Notes: generated by a model from the letters alone, not told the origin. Shown: positions 23,692 to 33,543, numbered from the stretch's first letter. The stretch: DNA of 64,000 nucleotides from Streptomyces sp. TLI_146 (GCF_002846415.1 NZ_PJMX01000001.1:3720001-3784000); one strand, 5' to 3'. Translations and numbers: made by a program.

Positions 23692-25268
23692 TCGCCACCC
23701 TGGCCCGCCTTGAGGCCGTCGAGGCCGGGCGGGCCGTGCCGCTGGCCACCGTCCGCCACCGGCACCTGTCCGAGCGCCCGCTCGTCCTCGTACCGCTGAC
23801 CACCTCCGGAGAGGCCGGGGCCCCGCTCGGAGCGCTGGTGGGGACCGACCGCGAGGCGCCCCGCCTGCTCGTCGTGCCGCAGCCGCGCGACCGCGAGCTG
23901 CGGTTCGCCTTCCTCGCCGAGCTGGCCGACGCGGTCCTGCCGCATCTGGACGCGTACGCGGACGAGGTGGAGGCCGCCGAGCGCAACGAGACCGACCCGG
24001 AGACCGGCAAGAAGGTCAAGGTCGAGGTCGAGCTGTGCGCCGACGCGCCGCAGATCGTGGTGCCGGGCCGGGCCGCGATCGACTTCGTCCGGCTGCTCGG
24101 CCGCTCCATGCGCTTTCGCCGGACCGCCGAGCAGGACCCGGACACCCCGCACCCCGCGCCCCCGCGCGTCCCGCTGCTCGGCCGCTGGCTGACGCACTAC
24201 GGGGAGCGCGCCCGCGTCCCCGGCTCCGCGCTGCTGCTCGCCGCCACCGACCTGCTGGGCCGGCACTGGGCGACCGGCCAGTCCAGCCTGGAGGACCAGC
24301 ACCTGGGGGCGCTGCTCGCCTGGATCGACCCGCCCGAGGGGGCGAGCGGCGCCGAGGCGGCCCTTAGGGCCGAGCTCGCCCGGGACCGGGACGGCCAGCT
24401 GCTGTGCCCGCCCGCGGGCCCCGCCACCGACCCGGCCTTCGACAACAAGCTGCTCGCCCCGGCCATCGACCGCTACGACCGCGCCCGCCAGGCGCTGTAC
24501 GCGGCGCAGGACGGCGAGGCGGCCGACGCGCGGCTGGGCGAGCTGACCCGGGCCGAGCAGGAGATCCGCCGACTGGTCGGGGACCAGCTGCGGCCCACCT
24601 GGGAGGCGGTGTGGCAGGCCCTGGACCTGCTGCGGGAGCTGCCCGCGGCGCCGCGTACGGCGGACCGCTGGACCCGCGACCGCTGGTCGTTCACCGCCCA
24701 CCGCGACCGGGTGCGGGCCGGTGAGCCCCCGCAGCCGCGTCGCGACGACGCGGTGACGGCGGCGGCCAAGCTCGCCTCGCGCGAGACCGCGCAGGCCCAG
24801 CTGGAGGCGCAGGAGGCGCTGGACGACCCGCTGGTGATGGCGGGGCGGCGGCTGGCCGGGGAGGCGTTCGCGGGCGAGGTCGTCGACGTGGTGCTGGCCT
24901 GGTCGGAGTCGAAGCGGCCGAGCCCGCGCCCGCTGGTCACCGTCCGCACCGACGACACGCCGCACCTGGCCGAGCGGGCGAAGGTGTTCCGCTCGCTGGA
25001 CGGCAAGCCGCAGTCCGCCGAGTTCGTGGGATACGAGGCGGACGGCGCCCTGGTCCTGCGGCTGCTCGACAAGATGGGCCGGAGCAAGGACCCGGCGCCC
25101 GGTTCGGTGCCGGAGAAGGGCGACCGGGTGTGCTGGACGCTCTTCGAGCACGACCAGCGCGGCGGGCCCAAGCTGCCCGACCCGGAGGCAACCCCGTGGA
25201 CCCACGGCGGCCCGCCGGGCGCCGACGCGGAACACCCCGACCCCCTCACCCCGGAGGACCTGCTGTGA
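23682..25268 (+). CDS. Unrecognised protein between nuclease and helicase genes
   Basis: This 528-residue protein has no family I can name. The first 90 residues look alpha/beta ('RPLVLVPLTTSGEAGAPLGA', 'LLVVPQPRDRELRFAFLAEL'). The middle is helical with a charged, coiled-coil-like stretch (about 285-400). The last 130 residues are beta-rich ('RPLVTVRTDDTPHLAERAKV', 'VPEKGDRVCWTLFEHD') and look like the beta-barrel 1B insert of Upf1/Dna2-type helicases. No nuclease or ATPase motif is apparent. It overlaps the nuclease gene by ten bases and the helicase gene by four. The genetic setting argues for a subunit of one complex with both. The 1B-domain reading is inference from strand pattern only. 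Confidence 0.7.
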   Translation: MSLIATLARLEAVEAGRAVPLATVRHRHLSERPLVLVPLTTSGEAGAPLGALVGTDREAPRLLVVPQPRDRELRFAFLAELADAVLPHLDAYADEVEAAERNETDPETGKKVKVEVELCADAPQIVVPGRAAIDFVRLLGRSMRFRRTAEQDPDTPHPAPPRVPLLGRWLTHYGERARVPGSALLLAATDLLGRHWATGQSSLEDQHLGALLAWIDPPEGASGAEAALRAELARDRDGQLLCPPAGPATDPAFDNKLLAPAIDRYDRARQALYAAQDGEAADARLGELTRAEQEIRRLVGDQLRPTWEAVWQALDLLRELPAAPRTADRWTRDRWSFTAHRDRVRAGEPPQPRRDDAVTAAAKLASRETAQAQLEAQEALDDPLVMAGRRLAGEAFAGEVVDVVLAWSESKRPSPRPLVTVRTDDTPHLAERAKVFRSLDGKPQSAEFVGYEADGALVLRLLDKMGRSKDPAPGSVPEKGDRVCWTLFEHDQRGGPKLPDPEATPWTHGGPPGADAEHPDPLTPEDLL

Positions 25269-26608
25269 CCGTCACCGAGCGCGGCTTCGACCCGGGTGCG
25301 GCGGCGGCCGAGGCCACCGGGCGGATCCTGCGCGACACCCTGCACGGGCAGGCCCGGGGCGTCGTCGTGGACTCGCCGCCCGGCGCCGGCAAGTCGACGC
25401 TGGTGGTGCGCGCGGCGCTCGAACTGGCCGCCGCGGGGCGCCCGTTGATGGTGGTGGCGCAGACCAACGCCCAGGTCGACGACCTCGTCGTACGGCTCGC
25501 CGAGAAGGAGCCCGACCTGCCGGTGGGCCGCCTCCACAGCAGCGACGCCGACCCGTACGACAAGGCCCTGGACGACCTCCCGAACGTACGGAAGTCGTCG
25601 AAGGCCGGTGATCTGGCGGGTCTGGACGTGGTGCTCTCGACGGCCGCGAAGTGGGCGCACGTCAAGGACGTCGAGCCGTGGGCGCACGCGATCGTGGACG
25701 AGGCGTACCAGATGCGTTCGGACGCGCTGCTCGCCGTGGCCGGGCTGTTCGAGCGGGCGCTGTTCGTGGGCGACCCGGGCCAGCTGGACCCCTTCGCGAT
25801 CGCGGACTCCGGGCAGTGGGCGGGGCTCTCCTACGACCCGTCGGCGAGCGCGGTGACGACGCTGCTCGCCCACAACCCCGAGCTGCCGCAGCACCGGCTG
25901 CCGGTCTCCTGGCGGCTGCCCGCGTCGGCGGCGCCGCTGGTCTCGGACGCGTTCTACCCGTACACACCGTTCCGCAGCGGTACGGACCACGGCGACCGGC
26001 GGCTCTCCTTCGGCGTCCCGTCCGACGGCTCGGCGCCGGACCGGGCGCTCGACGAGGCGGCGGAGTCGGGCTGGGCCCTGCTGGAGCTGCCCGCCCGGCA
26101 CACCCCGCGCACCGACCCCGAGGCGGTACGGGCGGTGGCCCGGGTCGTCCGCAGGCTCCTGGACCGGGGCGGCGCGGCGACCAGCGAGCGCTCCCCCGAT
26201 CCGGTACCGCTGACCGCCGCCCGGATAGCGGTCGGCACGGCCCACCGCGACCAGGCGGCAGCCGTGCGGGCGGCGCTCGCGGAGCTGGGGGTGACGGGGG
26301 TCGCGGTGGACACGGCGAACCGGCTCCAGGGCCGTGAGTTCGACGTGACGGTGGTCCTGCACCCGCTGTCGGGCCGCCCGGACGCGACGGCGTTCCACCT
26401 GGAGACGGGCCGCCTGTGCGTCCTGGCCTCCCGGCACCGGCACGCCTGCATCGTGGTGTGCCGCGCGGGCGTCGCGGACCTGCTCGACGAACACCCCTCG
26501 ACGGAGCCGGTCCAGCTGGGCGTGACGGTGAAGTTCCCGGACGGCTGGGAGGCGAACCACGCGGTGCTGACGCATCTGGGGGAGCACCGGGTGGCGTGGC
26601 GGCCGTAG
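25265..26608 (+). CDS. Superfamily-1B-type DNA helicase/ATPase
   Basis: This 447-residue ATPase has Walker A 'PPGAGKST' at residues 38-45, motif Ia 'VVAQTNAQVDDLV' (63-75), and Walker B DEAYQ at 145-149 (the DEAxQ form of Dna2/Upf1-type helicases). Motif III is 'GDPGQLDP' (169-176), the motif IV-like segment is 'LPVSWRLPASAAPLVSD', motif V is 'VDTANRLQGREFDVTVV', and motif VI is 'LASRHRHACIVV'. The core is complete, but the protein is short: domain 1B, found before or within domain 1A in relatives, is not evident. The GTG start at 25265 overlaps the previous stop (GTGA). Together with the two upstream genes it looks like a helicase-nuclease split into separate polypeptides. Confidence 0.88.
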   Translation: MTVTERGFDPGAAAAEATGRILRDTLHGQARGVVVDSPPGAGKSTLVVRAALELAAAGRPLMVVAQTNAQVDDLVVRLAEKEPDLPVGRLHSSDADPYDKALDDLPNVRKSSKAGDLAGLDVVLSTAAKWAHVKDVEPWAHAIVDEAYQMRSDALLAVAGLFERALFVGDPGQLDPFAIADSGQWAGLSYDPSASAVTTLLAHNPELPQHRLPVSWRLPASAAPLVSDAFYPYTPFRSGTDHGDRRLSFGVPSDGSAPDRALDEAAESGWALLELPARHTPRTDPEAVRAVARVVRRLLDRGGAATSERSPDPVPLTAARIAVGTAHRDQAAAVRAALAELGVTGVAVDTANRLQGREFDVTVVLHPLSGRPDATAFHLETGRLCVLASRHRHACIVVCRAGVADLLDEHPSTEPVQLGVTVKFPDGWEANHAVLTHLGEHRVAWRP

Positions 26609-26723
26609 GGGGCGCAGTGGGGGCGCGCGCGGGGTGGGCGAGGCCCACTTGCGGGGAGCGCGACAATGGAGGGTGGCCCGGGGCGAACTCCGGGCCGTTG
26701 AACTGCGGCAGGAGGAGACCCCG

Positions 26724-27065
26724 ATGGCGGAGCCCGAGCGGAAAGAGCAGCGGCTGAGGCCGGCGCCGTTGCTGTTCGAGCCGGCCGAGGCCGCCGCCGA
26801 CCCGGAGCACTTCTTCGACCTGGAGTCGATCGAGGACCCCCGGGAGCTGCTGTCGCGCTCGACGGAGCTGGCGCTGGCGTTCCGCGCGGCGGCGGACCGG
26901 GCGGTGGAGTTCCAGGCGATCGCGGCGGCCCAGCTGGCCGACCCGCGCCGCTTCGACCGCCTCACGGCGGCGGACATCGCGGGGCGGGCGCAGTGGACCG
27001 AGGACTACGCGAAGAAGATGGTGGAGTTCGGGCGGGACCTGGCCCGGGGGGCGGAGCGGCAGTAG
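26724..27065 (+). CDS. Small helical protein of unknown function
   Basis: This 113-residue acidic, mainly helical protein has the landmarks 'FFDLESIEDPRELLSRSTEL' and 'RFDRLTAADIAGRAQWTEDY', without membrane or metal motifs. The start ATG at 26724 is well supported by GGAGGAG about nine bases upstream. It follows the helicase gene by 115 bases in the same direction, so it could belong to the operon or have its own promoter. Members of this family seem common in streptomycetes, but I know no function. Confidence 0.6.
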   Translation: MAEPERKEQRLRPAPLLFEPAEAAADPEHFFDLESIEDPRELLSRSTELALAFRAAADRAVEFQAIAAAQLADPRRFDRLTAADIAGRAQWTEDYAKKMVEFGRDLARGAERQ

Positions 27066-27066
27066 G

Positions 27067-27330
27067 TGCCCGGTCTTTGTCTGCGGGCCGGTGGGGGTTG
27101 CTCACGCCCCTGAACCCTCGTTCGTCTGCGGGTGGGTGGCTGGTCGCGCAGTTCCCCGCGCCCCTTATCGAGGCCGTCGTTCGTCTGCGGGCCGTGCCCG
27201 CTTCTCGCGCAGTTCCCCGCGCCCCTGAAAGCCTCTGGCTGAGCTTGGTTCTCCGGCTGCGGCCGGCCCCCTAGGGGCGCGGGGAACTGCGCGAGCAACC
27301 CACCACCCACCCGCAGACAAAGACCGGGCA
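27067..27330. repeat. Long intergenic inverted repeat, copy 2 (compound)
   Basis: The outermost arms are a perfect 21-bp inverted pair: one starts at 27067 (TGCCCGGTCTTTGTCTGCGG) and the other ends at 27330 (CCGCAGACAAAGACCGGGCA). Inside are two near-complete left arms in tandem (27123-27166 and 27183-27226), each running from CGTCTGCGGG to GCGCAGTTCCCCGCGCCCCT, plus one degenerate left arm (27078-27113) and one right arm (27274-27299). It occupies most of the gap between the genes at 26724 and 27431. It looks like repeated insertion or duplication of the same unit. Confidence 0.9.
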
Positions 27331-27430
27331 CATATGCCGGTGGCGCAAGATACACCACCCCGCCCCACCCCGTCCCGGTTTCCGGTAATCCCGTAGGGCG
27401 CCCGCACCCGGGGCCGTAGATCTAGTGCGT

Positions 27431-28024
27431 ATGAGCATCATGCAGCGCGACGAGGCCCTGCTCCCCCTCGACGGCCTCGGCGTCGTGACCCCCGACGGCG
27501 CCGCCTGGCTGGCCTCGGCCGCCCCGTATCCGCGCAGCACACTCGCGCTGTGGGAGGACCGGCCCGGCGCCCCCGCCGTCCTCCCCTGCGGGTCGGCCTT
27601 CGACGTGGTCAACGTGCCCGCCGTCTTCGGGCGCCGGATGCTCGACCTGCTGTGGGGCGAGGGGTCCGGCTCCGGCCCCGTCGCCCTGCACCGGGGCCGG
27701 ATGCTGCTCTTCGCCGCCCCCGGCACCGCCCACCGGCTGCCCGCCCTGCTCGACTGGGAGGAGTGGGCCGAGGTGCCGCCGCCGCTCTGCCACGGCACCG
27801 GCGACGCGGTCACCGTGCCGGGCCTCGCGCGCCCCGAGCACCCCGGCGCCGCCCGCTGGCTGGTCGCCCCGGACACCCGGCACCCCTGGCTCCCGGGCCC
27901 CGACGTACTGCTCTGGGCCTGCGTCCGCGCCGCCCGGGACACCACCCCGGCCGACCGGCGCTTATCGATTTTTCCTCCCGCCGATCAGGGTGCTAAGGTC
28001 TACGACGTCAGCAGGCGCCGCTAG
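27431..28024 (+). CDS. Primase/polymerase-like (bifunctional DNA primase-polymerase N-terminal-like) protein, TTA-containing
   Basis: This 197-residue protein resembles the N-terminal prim-pol-like fold found in small streptomycete proteins ('LGVVTPDGAAWLASAAPY', 'CGSAFDVVNVPAVFGRRML', 'HPGAARWLVAPDTRHPWLPG'). Catalytic acidic residues are not clear, so an active primase is unlikely. Its last 20 codons are AT-rich compared with the rest, include TTA (27962-27964), and its stop lies ten bases inside the downstream tRNA-Lys gene. That tail may really be the tRNA promoter with an accidental open frame. Start codons GTG 27425, ATG 27431 and ATG 27440 are all possible, and no ribosome site decides between them. 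Confidence 0.65.
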   Translation: MSIMQRDEALLPLDGLGVVTPDGAAWLASAAPYPRSTLALWEDRPGAPAVLPCGSAFDVVNVPAVFGRRMLDLLWGEGSGSGPVALHRGRMLLFAAPGTAHRLPALLDWEEWAEVPPPLCHGTGDAVTVPGLARPEHPGAARWLVAPDTRHPWLPGPDVLLWACVRAARDTTPADRRLSIFPPADQGAKVYDVSRRR

Positions 28025-28088
28025 CTCAGTTGGTTAGAGCAGCTGACTCTTAATCAGCGGGTCCGGGGTTCGAGTCCCTGGCGGCGCA
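28015..28088 (+). tRNA. tRNA-Lys (CTT anticodon), copy 1
   Basis: The cloverleaf has 74 bases. The acceptor GCGCCGC pairs perfectly with GCGGCGC. The anticodon stem GCTGA/TCAGC holds loop CTCTTAA with anticodon CTT. The T-arm is CGGGG-TTCGAGT-CCCTG. Discriminator is A, and CCA is not encoded. The 5' flank GTCAGCAG is shared with the two other copies in the window, and the 74-base sequence is identical in all three. Confidence 0.96.
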
Positions 28089-28095
28089 CAGACGG

Positions 28096-28127
28096 AAAAG
28101 GCCCCTCGCGCAAGCGGGGGGCCTTTT
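28096..28127 (+). terminator. Terminator after tRNA-Lys copy 1
   Basis: The hairpin AAAAGGCCCC ... GGGGCCTTTT with a G/C loop lies seven bases after the tRNA. It may work in both directions and also serve the convergent protease gene. Confidence 0.75.
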
Positions 28128-28178
28128 CGTGTCCTGCGACGAACAGCGCGAGCACCACGGGCACCACCCACCCCACAC

Positions 28179-29447
28179 CTACGGCGTGACCCGCACCGTC
28201 CACCCCCCCGACCGCGTCCGCCCCGTCGCCTCGATCCGGATCCCGTCCCCCGGCACGGTGAACGTCTCGCCCACGTTCAGCGGCGCGTCCGCCAGCGCCG
28301 GGTAGACCGAGTGCTCCCAGCACGCCCCCGACTCCGGATGCGTGTCCAGGACCTCCACGGGGCCGGTCCCCGACGCCGACTCGCTGCGGACGCGGTAGAC
28401 CAGCAGGCCCGCCGAACAGGTCGTACGGTCGTTGCCCGCCGGGTCCCGCGCCTCGATCGCGACCGCGCTGTCCTCCGAGGTCCGCACGACCGCGAGCCGG
28501 ACCCCGCCCGGGCCCACCCGTTCGGGCGACTCCGAGAGCGGCGCCAGGGTCAGCCGGGTGGAGCCGCGCGTCGCCACGCACGCCACCTGGCGCCGGTCCA
28601 GCCACCCCAGCTTCCACTTCTGCCAGCCGAACAGGTCCGGCGCCATCCCGAACTGGCTGCCCATCACGTCCCAGTCGCCGACGTACGTGTCCCAGTCGCC
28701 CTTGCCGTCCATCGGGCGGTGGTAGAGATCCGGCAGGTCGAAGACGTGCCCGGTCTCGTGGGCCAGCACATTGCGGTCCGGCGGGTGCTGCTCGAAGACC
28801 GTGACGACCCGCTTCAGATCCGTCCCGTCGACCCGCAGCGGCTGGTCGAAGTTGACGACCTTGGTGGCGTCCGAGTCGACGCCCGGCGCGTACGGGTCCG
28901 CGACCAGGTAGACGATGTCGTACGCGGAGAAGTCGACCGTGGGGTCGGCGGCCGTGATGGCGTCGCGCAGGTACTCGGTGCGCCGGTCGGCGTCCCAGTC
29001 GCGCTCTATCCGGTACGCGGTGGACGGCTTCGGCATCTTCACCCAGTCCGGCTGCGGATGCGCCTCCAGCCGGAACTTGCCGTACGAGGCACGGGCGAAG
29101 AAGTCGCTGGTCGCGGGGAAGTAGTCGGCGGCCAGGTCCTTGGGGGCGGCGACCGGCGCCGAGTCCGGGAAGGAGAGGAAGACCATCACCGCGTTGAGCG
29201 TGCGCACCGGGCGCGGATAGGCGGTGTTCCAGCTGTCCACTCCCAGCGAGTGGTGGGCGGCGGTACGGGGCAGGGCGCAGGGGATCGCGGATCGGGCGGC
29301 CACGGCGGGGCCCGCCACGAGGGTGGTGGCGGCGACCGCCGTCAGGGAGGTGAGCGCGGCGGCGGCACTGCGCAGCCGGGCACGCTCCACTCCCCCGGGT
29401 GTCAGCTGACGCTCCACGTCGACCTCCGGGTACGGAATGCGGGACAC
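28179..29447 (-). CDS. Secreted M6-family (immune inhibitor A-like) metalloprotease
   Basis: This 422-residue secreted protein starts at GTG 29447 (VSRIPYPEV). A hydrophobic segment follows at about residues 29-50, ending AVA, with a signal-peptidase site after residue about 50. The catalytic zinc site is HETGH (residues 230-234) in 'NVLAHETGHVFDLPDLY', followed by the M6-type sequence 'GDWDVMGSQFG'. The C-terminal 120 residues are beta-rich. The start is chosen because upstream codons to 29519 run into the divergent promoter region. It is monocistronic and divergent from the GGDEF/EAL gene. M6 proteases act on extracellular proteins; the substrate here is unknown. Confidence 0.88.
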   Translation of the reverse strand: MSRIPYPEVDVERQLTPGGVERARLRSAAAALTSLTAVAATTLVAGPAVAARSAIPCALPRTAAHHSLGVDSWNTAYPRPVRTLNAVMVFLSFPDSAPVAAPKDLAADYFPATSDFFARASYGKFRLEAHPQPDWVKMPKPSTAYRIERDWDADRRTEYLRDAITAADPTVDFSAYDIVYLVADPYAPGVDSDATKVVNFDQPLRVDGTDLKRVVTVFEQHPPDRNVLAHETGHVFDLPDLYHRPMDGKGDWDTYVGDWDVMGSQFGMAPDLFGWQKWKLGWLDRRQVACVATRGSTRLTLAPLSESPERVGPGGVRLAVVRTSEDSAVAIEARDPAGNDRTTCSAGLLVYRVRSESASGTGPVEVLDTHPESGACWEHSVYPALADAPLNVGETFTVPGDGIRIEATGRTRSGGWTVRVTP

Positions 29448-29548
29448 CTCACCCACCTTGTGGTGGTTTGTGTGACTACGCCCTGTTCCGCTGCCCCAGG
29501 TGGGTGAGGAGCCCGACACCAGCCCGACACCCCGACGCCTTACAGAAA

Positions 29549-29563
29549 GTCACAATCGGTCAC
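29549..29563 (+). promoter_or_regulatory. BldD-box-like sequence upstream of cdgA
   Basis: GTCACAATCGGTCAC fits the BldD consensus nTnACnC(A/T)GnGTnAn at all six arm positions and at the central A/T. It misses the inner C and G. It lies in the 330-base divergent region between the M6 protease gene and the GGDEF/EAL gene, which otherwise contains no gene. CdgA genes are documented BldD targets, so the placement is meaningful. Binding is not shown. Confidence 0.5.
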
Positions 29564-29777
29564 ACGGGGATCGCCGCTGGCCAGGCGCGTGCAGAAACGA
29601 TCGGCCTCGGCCCTCCGGTGCGCATGATCACGGTCGTGGAGCTGGATCGGCCGTTGCGCCTGCCTCTATGATCGGCACACTTTCCTGCGTGGATTCAGCC
29701 CTGGGCGGCTGTCGTCCACCCGTCCGACGGCCCCGACCACATCTCTGTACGACTCGAATGCACAGCGGGAGCGAGCG

Positions 29778-31637
29778 GTGAGCGGAACCCCCGAAGGACC
29801 GGGAGCAGCCCCCGGGACCATGCGGCCGCCGGTCACAGAGCGTCATCCAAAGGGGCCCGAACGGCCCGTCGGCCTGCCGCCCGAACGTCACGCGGCCGGG
29901 CGCACCACGGCCGAGCCGCGCGACTACCGCGCGGCCTTCGAGGCGGCCCATCTGGCGATGGCCGTCGTCGACCGGGACGGCACGGTGACCGCCGTCAACA
30001 CCGCGCTGGCCGAGCTGCTCGGCTCCGAGCCCGCCGCGCTGTGCGGCCAGGCCGCCGCCGACCTCGTCGACCTCGCCGCCGACGCCCGCACCTGGCACAT
30101 CTACCAGGAGGTGCTGGGCGGCAGCCGCTCCCGGTTCCGCTGCACCCGGCGCCTCAAGCACCCCGACGGGCACTCCCTGTGGGCCGAGGTCACCGTCTCA
30201 CCGGTGCGCGACAGCACCGGCGCGCTGCTCTCGATCACCGACATCAGCGACCGCCGCGAGCTCCAGGCGCGGCTGCGCCACCTCCAGATGCACGACCCGG
30301 TGACCCGGCTGCCCAACCGCACCCTGTTCTTCGAGCGGCTCGCCGGCGCCATGGAGGCCTCCACGTACGGGCGCGGCGGCACCGGCCGGATCGGGATCTG
30401 CTACCTCGACCTCGACGGCTTCAAGGCCGTCAACGACACCCTGGGCCACCGCATCGGCGACCGGCTCCTGTCGGCGGTCGCGGCCCGCCTCACGCACTGT
30501 GCCGACCAGTGCGGCTACGCCCGCAGCGGCGGGCATCTGGTGGCGCGCCTGGGCGGCGACGAGTTCGCGGTCCTGGTCGAGGACTCGACGGGCACCGAGC
30601 AGCTGGCGGACCTGGCGCAGTCCGTACTGGCCGTGCTCCAGCAGCCGTTCGACCTGGCCGGGCAGCGGCTGTCGGTCTCCGCGTCCATCGGCGTGGTGGA
30701 GCGGGCGGTCGCCGGGACGACGGCGACGGGCCTGATGCAGGACGCCGACACCACCCTGTACTGGGCCAAGGCCGACGGAAAGGCCCGCTGGACCCTCTTC
30801 GACCCGGAGCGCAACGCGCACCGGATGACCCGTCAGGCGCTCTCCTCGACGTTGCGGCCGGCCGTGGACCGGGGCGAGTTCGGGCTGGAGTACCAGCCGC
30901 TGGTGGACATGGCGGACGGCGTCGTGGAGGGCGTCGAGGCGCTTGTCCGATGGAACCATCCGCAGTTCGGCACACTTGCGCCGAATCGGTTCATCGGAAT
31001 TGCGGAAGAGGACGGCTCGATCGTCCAGCTCGGCCGCTGGGTGCTGCGGACCGCCTGCCAACAGGCGCGCCGCTGGCAGATCGAGCACCCCGGAGTGCCG
31101 CCGATCTTCGTCAGCGTGAACGTGGCCGTGCGCCAGGTCTGGGACTCCGACCTGGTCGCGGACGTGGCGGAGATCCTGGCCGAGACGGGCCTGGCGCCGC
31201 ACCTGCTGCAACTGGAGCTCACGGAGTCCGCCGTGATGGGCTCGGCGGGCCGCCCCCTCCAGGCCCTCCAGGCCCTGTCCGACATGGGCGTACGGATCGC
31301 GATCGACGACTTCGGCACGGGGTACTCCAACCTCGCGTACCTCTCCCGCCTCCCGGTCTCCGTCCTCAAGCTCGACGGCTCCTTCGTCCGCGGCTTCCAG
31401 TACGACGAGGGCGGCACGCACCCCAACCCCGCCGACGAGACGATCGTCGAGGCGATGGTCCAGCTGGCGCACCGCCTCGGCCTGAAGGTGACGGCGGAGT
31501 GCGTCGAGACGTCCCACCAGGCGGGGCGCCTGCGGCGGATCGGCTGCGACACGGGACAGGGCTGGCTGTACTCACGGGCGGTGCACCCGGAGTTGATCGG
31601 GGCGATGCTGGGCGACCCGGGGTTCGTCCGCGGCTGA
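29778..31637 (+). CDS. cdgA: CdgA-type PAS-GGDEF-EAL cyclic di-GMP enzyme
   Basis: This 619-residue protein has a PAS domain (about 45-165, 'MAVVDRDGTVTAVNTAL'), a GGDEF domain with intact GGDEF at 259-263 and 'YLDLDGFKAVNDTLGHR', and an EAL domain with EAL at 387-389 and 'DDFGTGYSNLAYL'. Both catalytic signatures are present, so it could make and break c-di-GMP. The allosteric I-site (RxxD before GGDEF) is missing. There are no membrane helices, so it is cytosolic. The start is GTG 29778 with GGGAGCGAG just upstream. The assignment to CdgA rests on domain order, position relative to adpA and ceb genes, and the BldD-like box. c-di-GMP controls BldD in Streptomyces. Confidence 0.82.
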   Translation: MSGTPEGPGAAPGTMRPPVTERHPKGPERPVGLPPERHAAGRTTAEPRDYRAAFEAAHLAMAVVDRDGTVTAVNTALAELLGSEPAALCGQAAADLVDLAADARTWHIYQEVLGGSRSRFRCTRRLKHPDGHSLWAEVTVSPVRDSTGALLSITDISDRRELQARLRHLQMHDPVTRLPNRTLFFERLAGAMEASTYGRGGTGRIGICYLDLDGFKAVNDTLGHRIGDRLLSAVAARLTHCADQCGYARSGGHLVARLGGDEFAVLVEDSTGTEQLADLAQSVLAVLQQPFDLAGQRLSVSASIGVVERAVAGTTATGLMQDADTTLYWAKADGKARWTLFDPERNAHRMTRQALSSTLRPAVDRGEFGLEYQPLVDMADGVVEGVEALVRWNHPQFGTLAPNRFIGIAEEDGSIVQLGRWVLRTACQQARRWQIEHPGVPPIFVSVNVAVRQVWDSDLVADVAEILAETGLAPHLLQLELTESAVMGSAGRPLQALQALSDMGVRIAIDDFGTGYSNLAYLSRLPVSVLKLDGSFVRGFQYDEGGTHPNPADETIVEAMVQLAHRLGLKVTAECVETSHQAGRLRRIGCDTGQGWLYSRAVHPELIGAMLGDPGFVRG

Positions 31638-31667
31638 GCGGCGGGCCCCGGGCCGGGGCAGAGGAAA

Positions 31668-31699
31668 ACCGCCCCACCCCCGGCACGGGGTGAGGCGGT
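31668..31699. terminator. Bidirectional terminator between cdgA and chitinase
   Basis: ACCGCCCCACCCC and GGGGTGAGGCGGT form a stem with one mismatch and a short GC loop. It lies between the convergent stops at 31637 and 31732. Confidence 0.75.
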
Positions 31700-31731
31700 C
31701 TCCCCCCGGAGGGGGCTCAATTCAGCTCACT

Positions 31732-33444
<1,713 letters not shown>

Positions 33445-33484
33445 GGTCGGCCTCCGGGGGTGAGCGGAACGGCGGTTGGAGCAG

Positions 33485-33543
33485 TGATAGCGATCACGCC
33501 GGGGCCGCGTCAATGGTCTGAACCAAATTGAGGACTAGACCAA
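33485..33543 (-). promoter_or_regulatory. Chitinase promoter with 12-bp direct repeats
   Basis: On the coding strand, -35 TTGACG (33508-33513) is separated by 17 bases from -10 CTATCA (33485-33490). Two 12-bp repeats stand immediately upstream: GGTCTGAACCAA (33515-33526) and GGACTAGACCAA (33532-33543), written in + orientation, 9 of 12 identical and 17 bases apart. This is the layout of known Streptomyces chitinase promoters. The first repeat resembles the DasR core TGGTCTAGACCA. The remainder of the 33445-33747 gap has no gene. Confidence 0.85.

Noticed and set aside
27067..27330. Possible CRISPR-like array
   Set aside because: Units are inverted or tandem copies of one arm with no uniform spacers, and similar single copies occur elsewhere; no cas genes are near.
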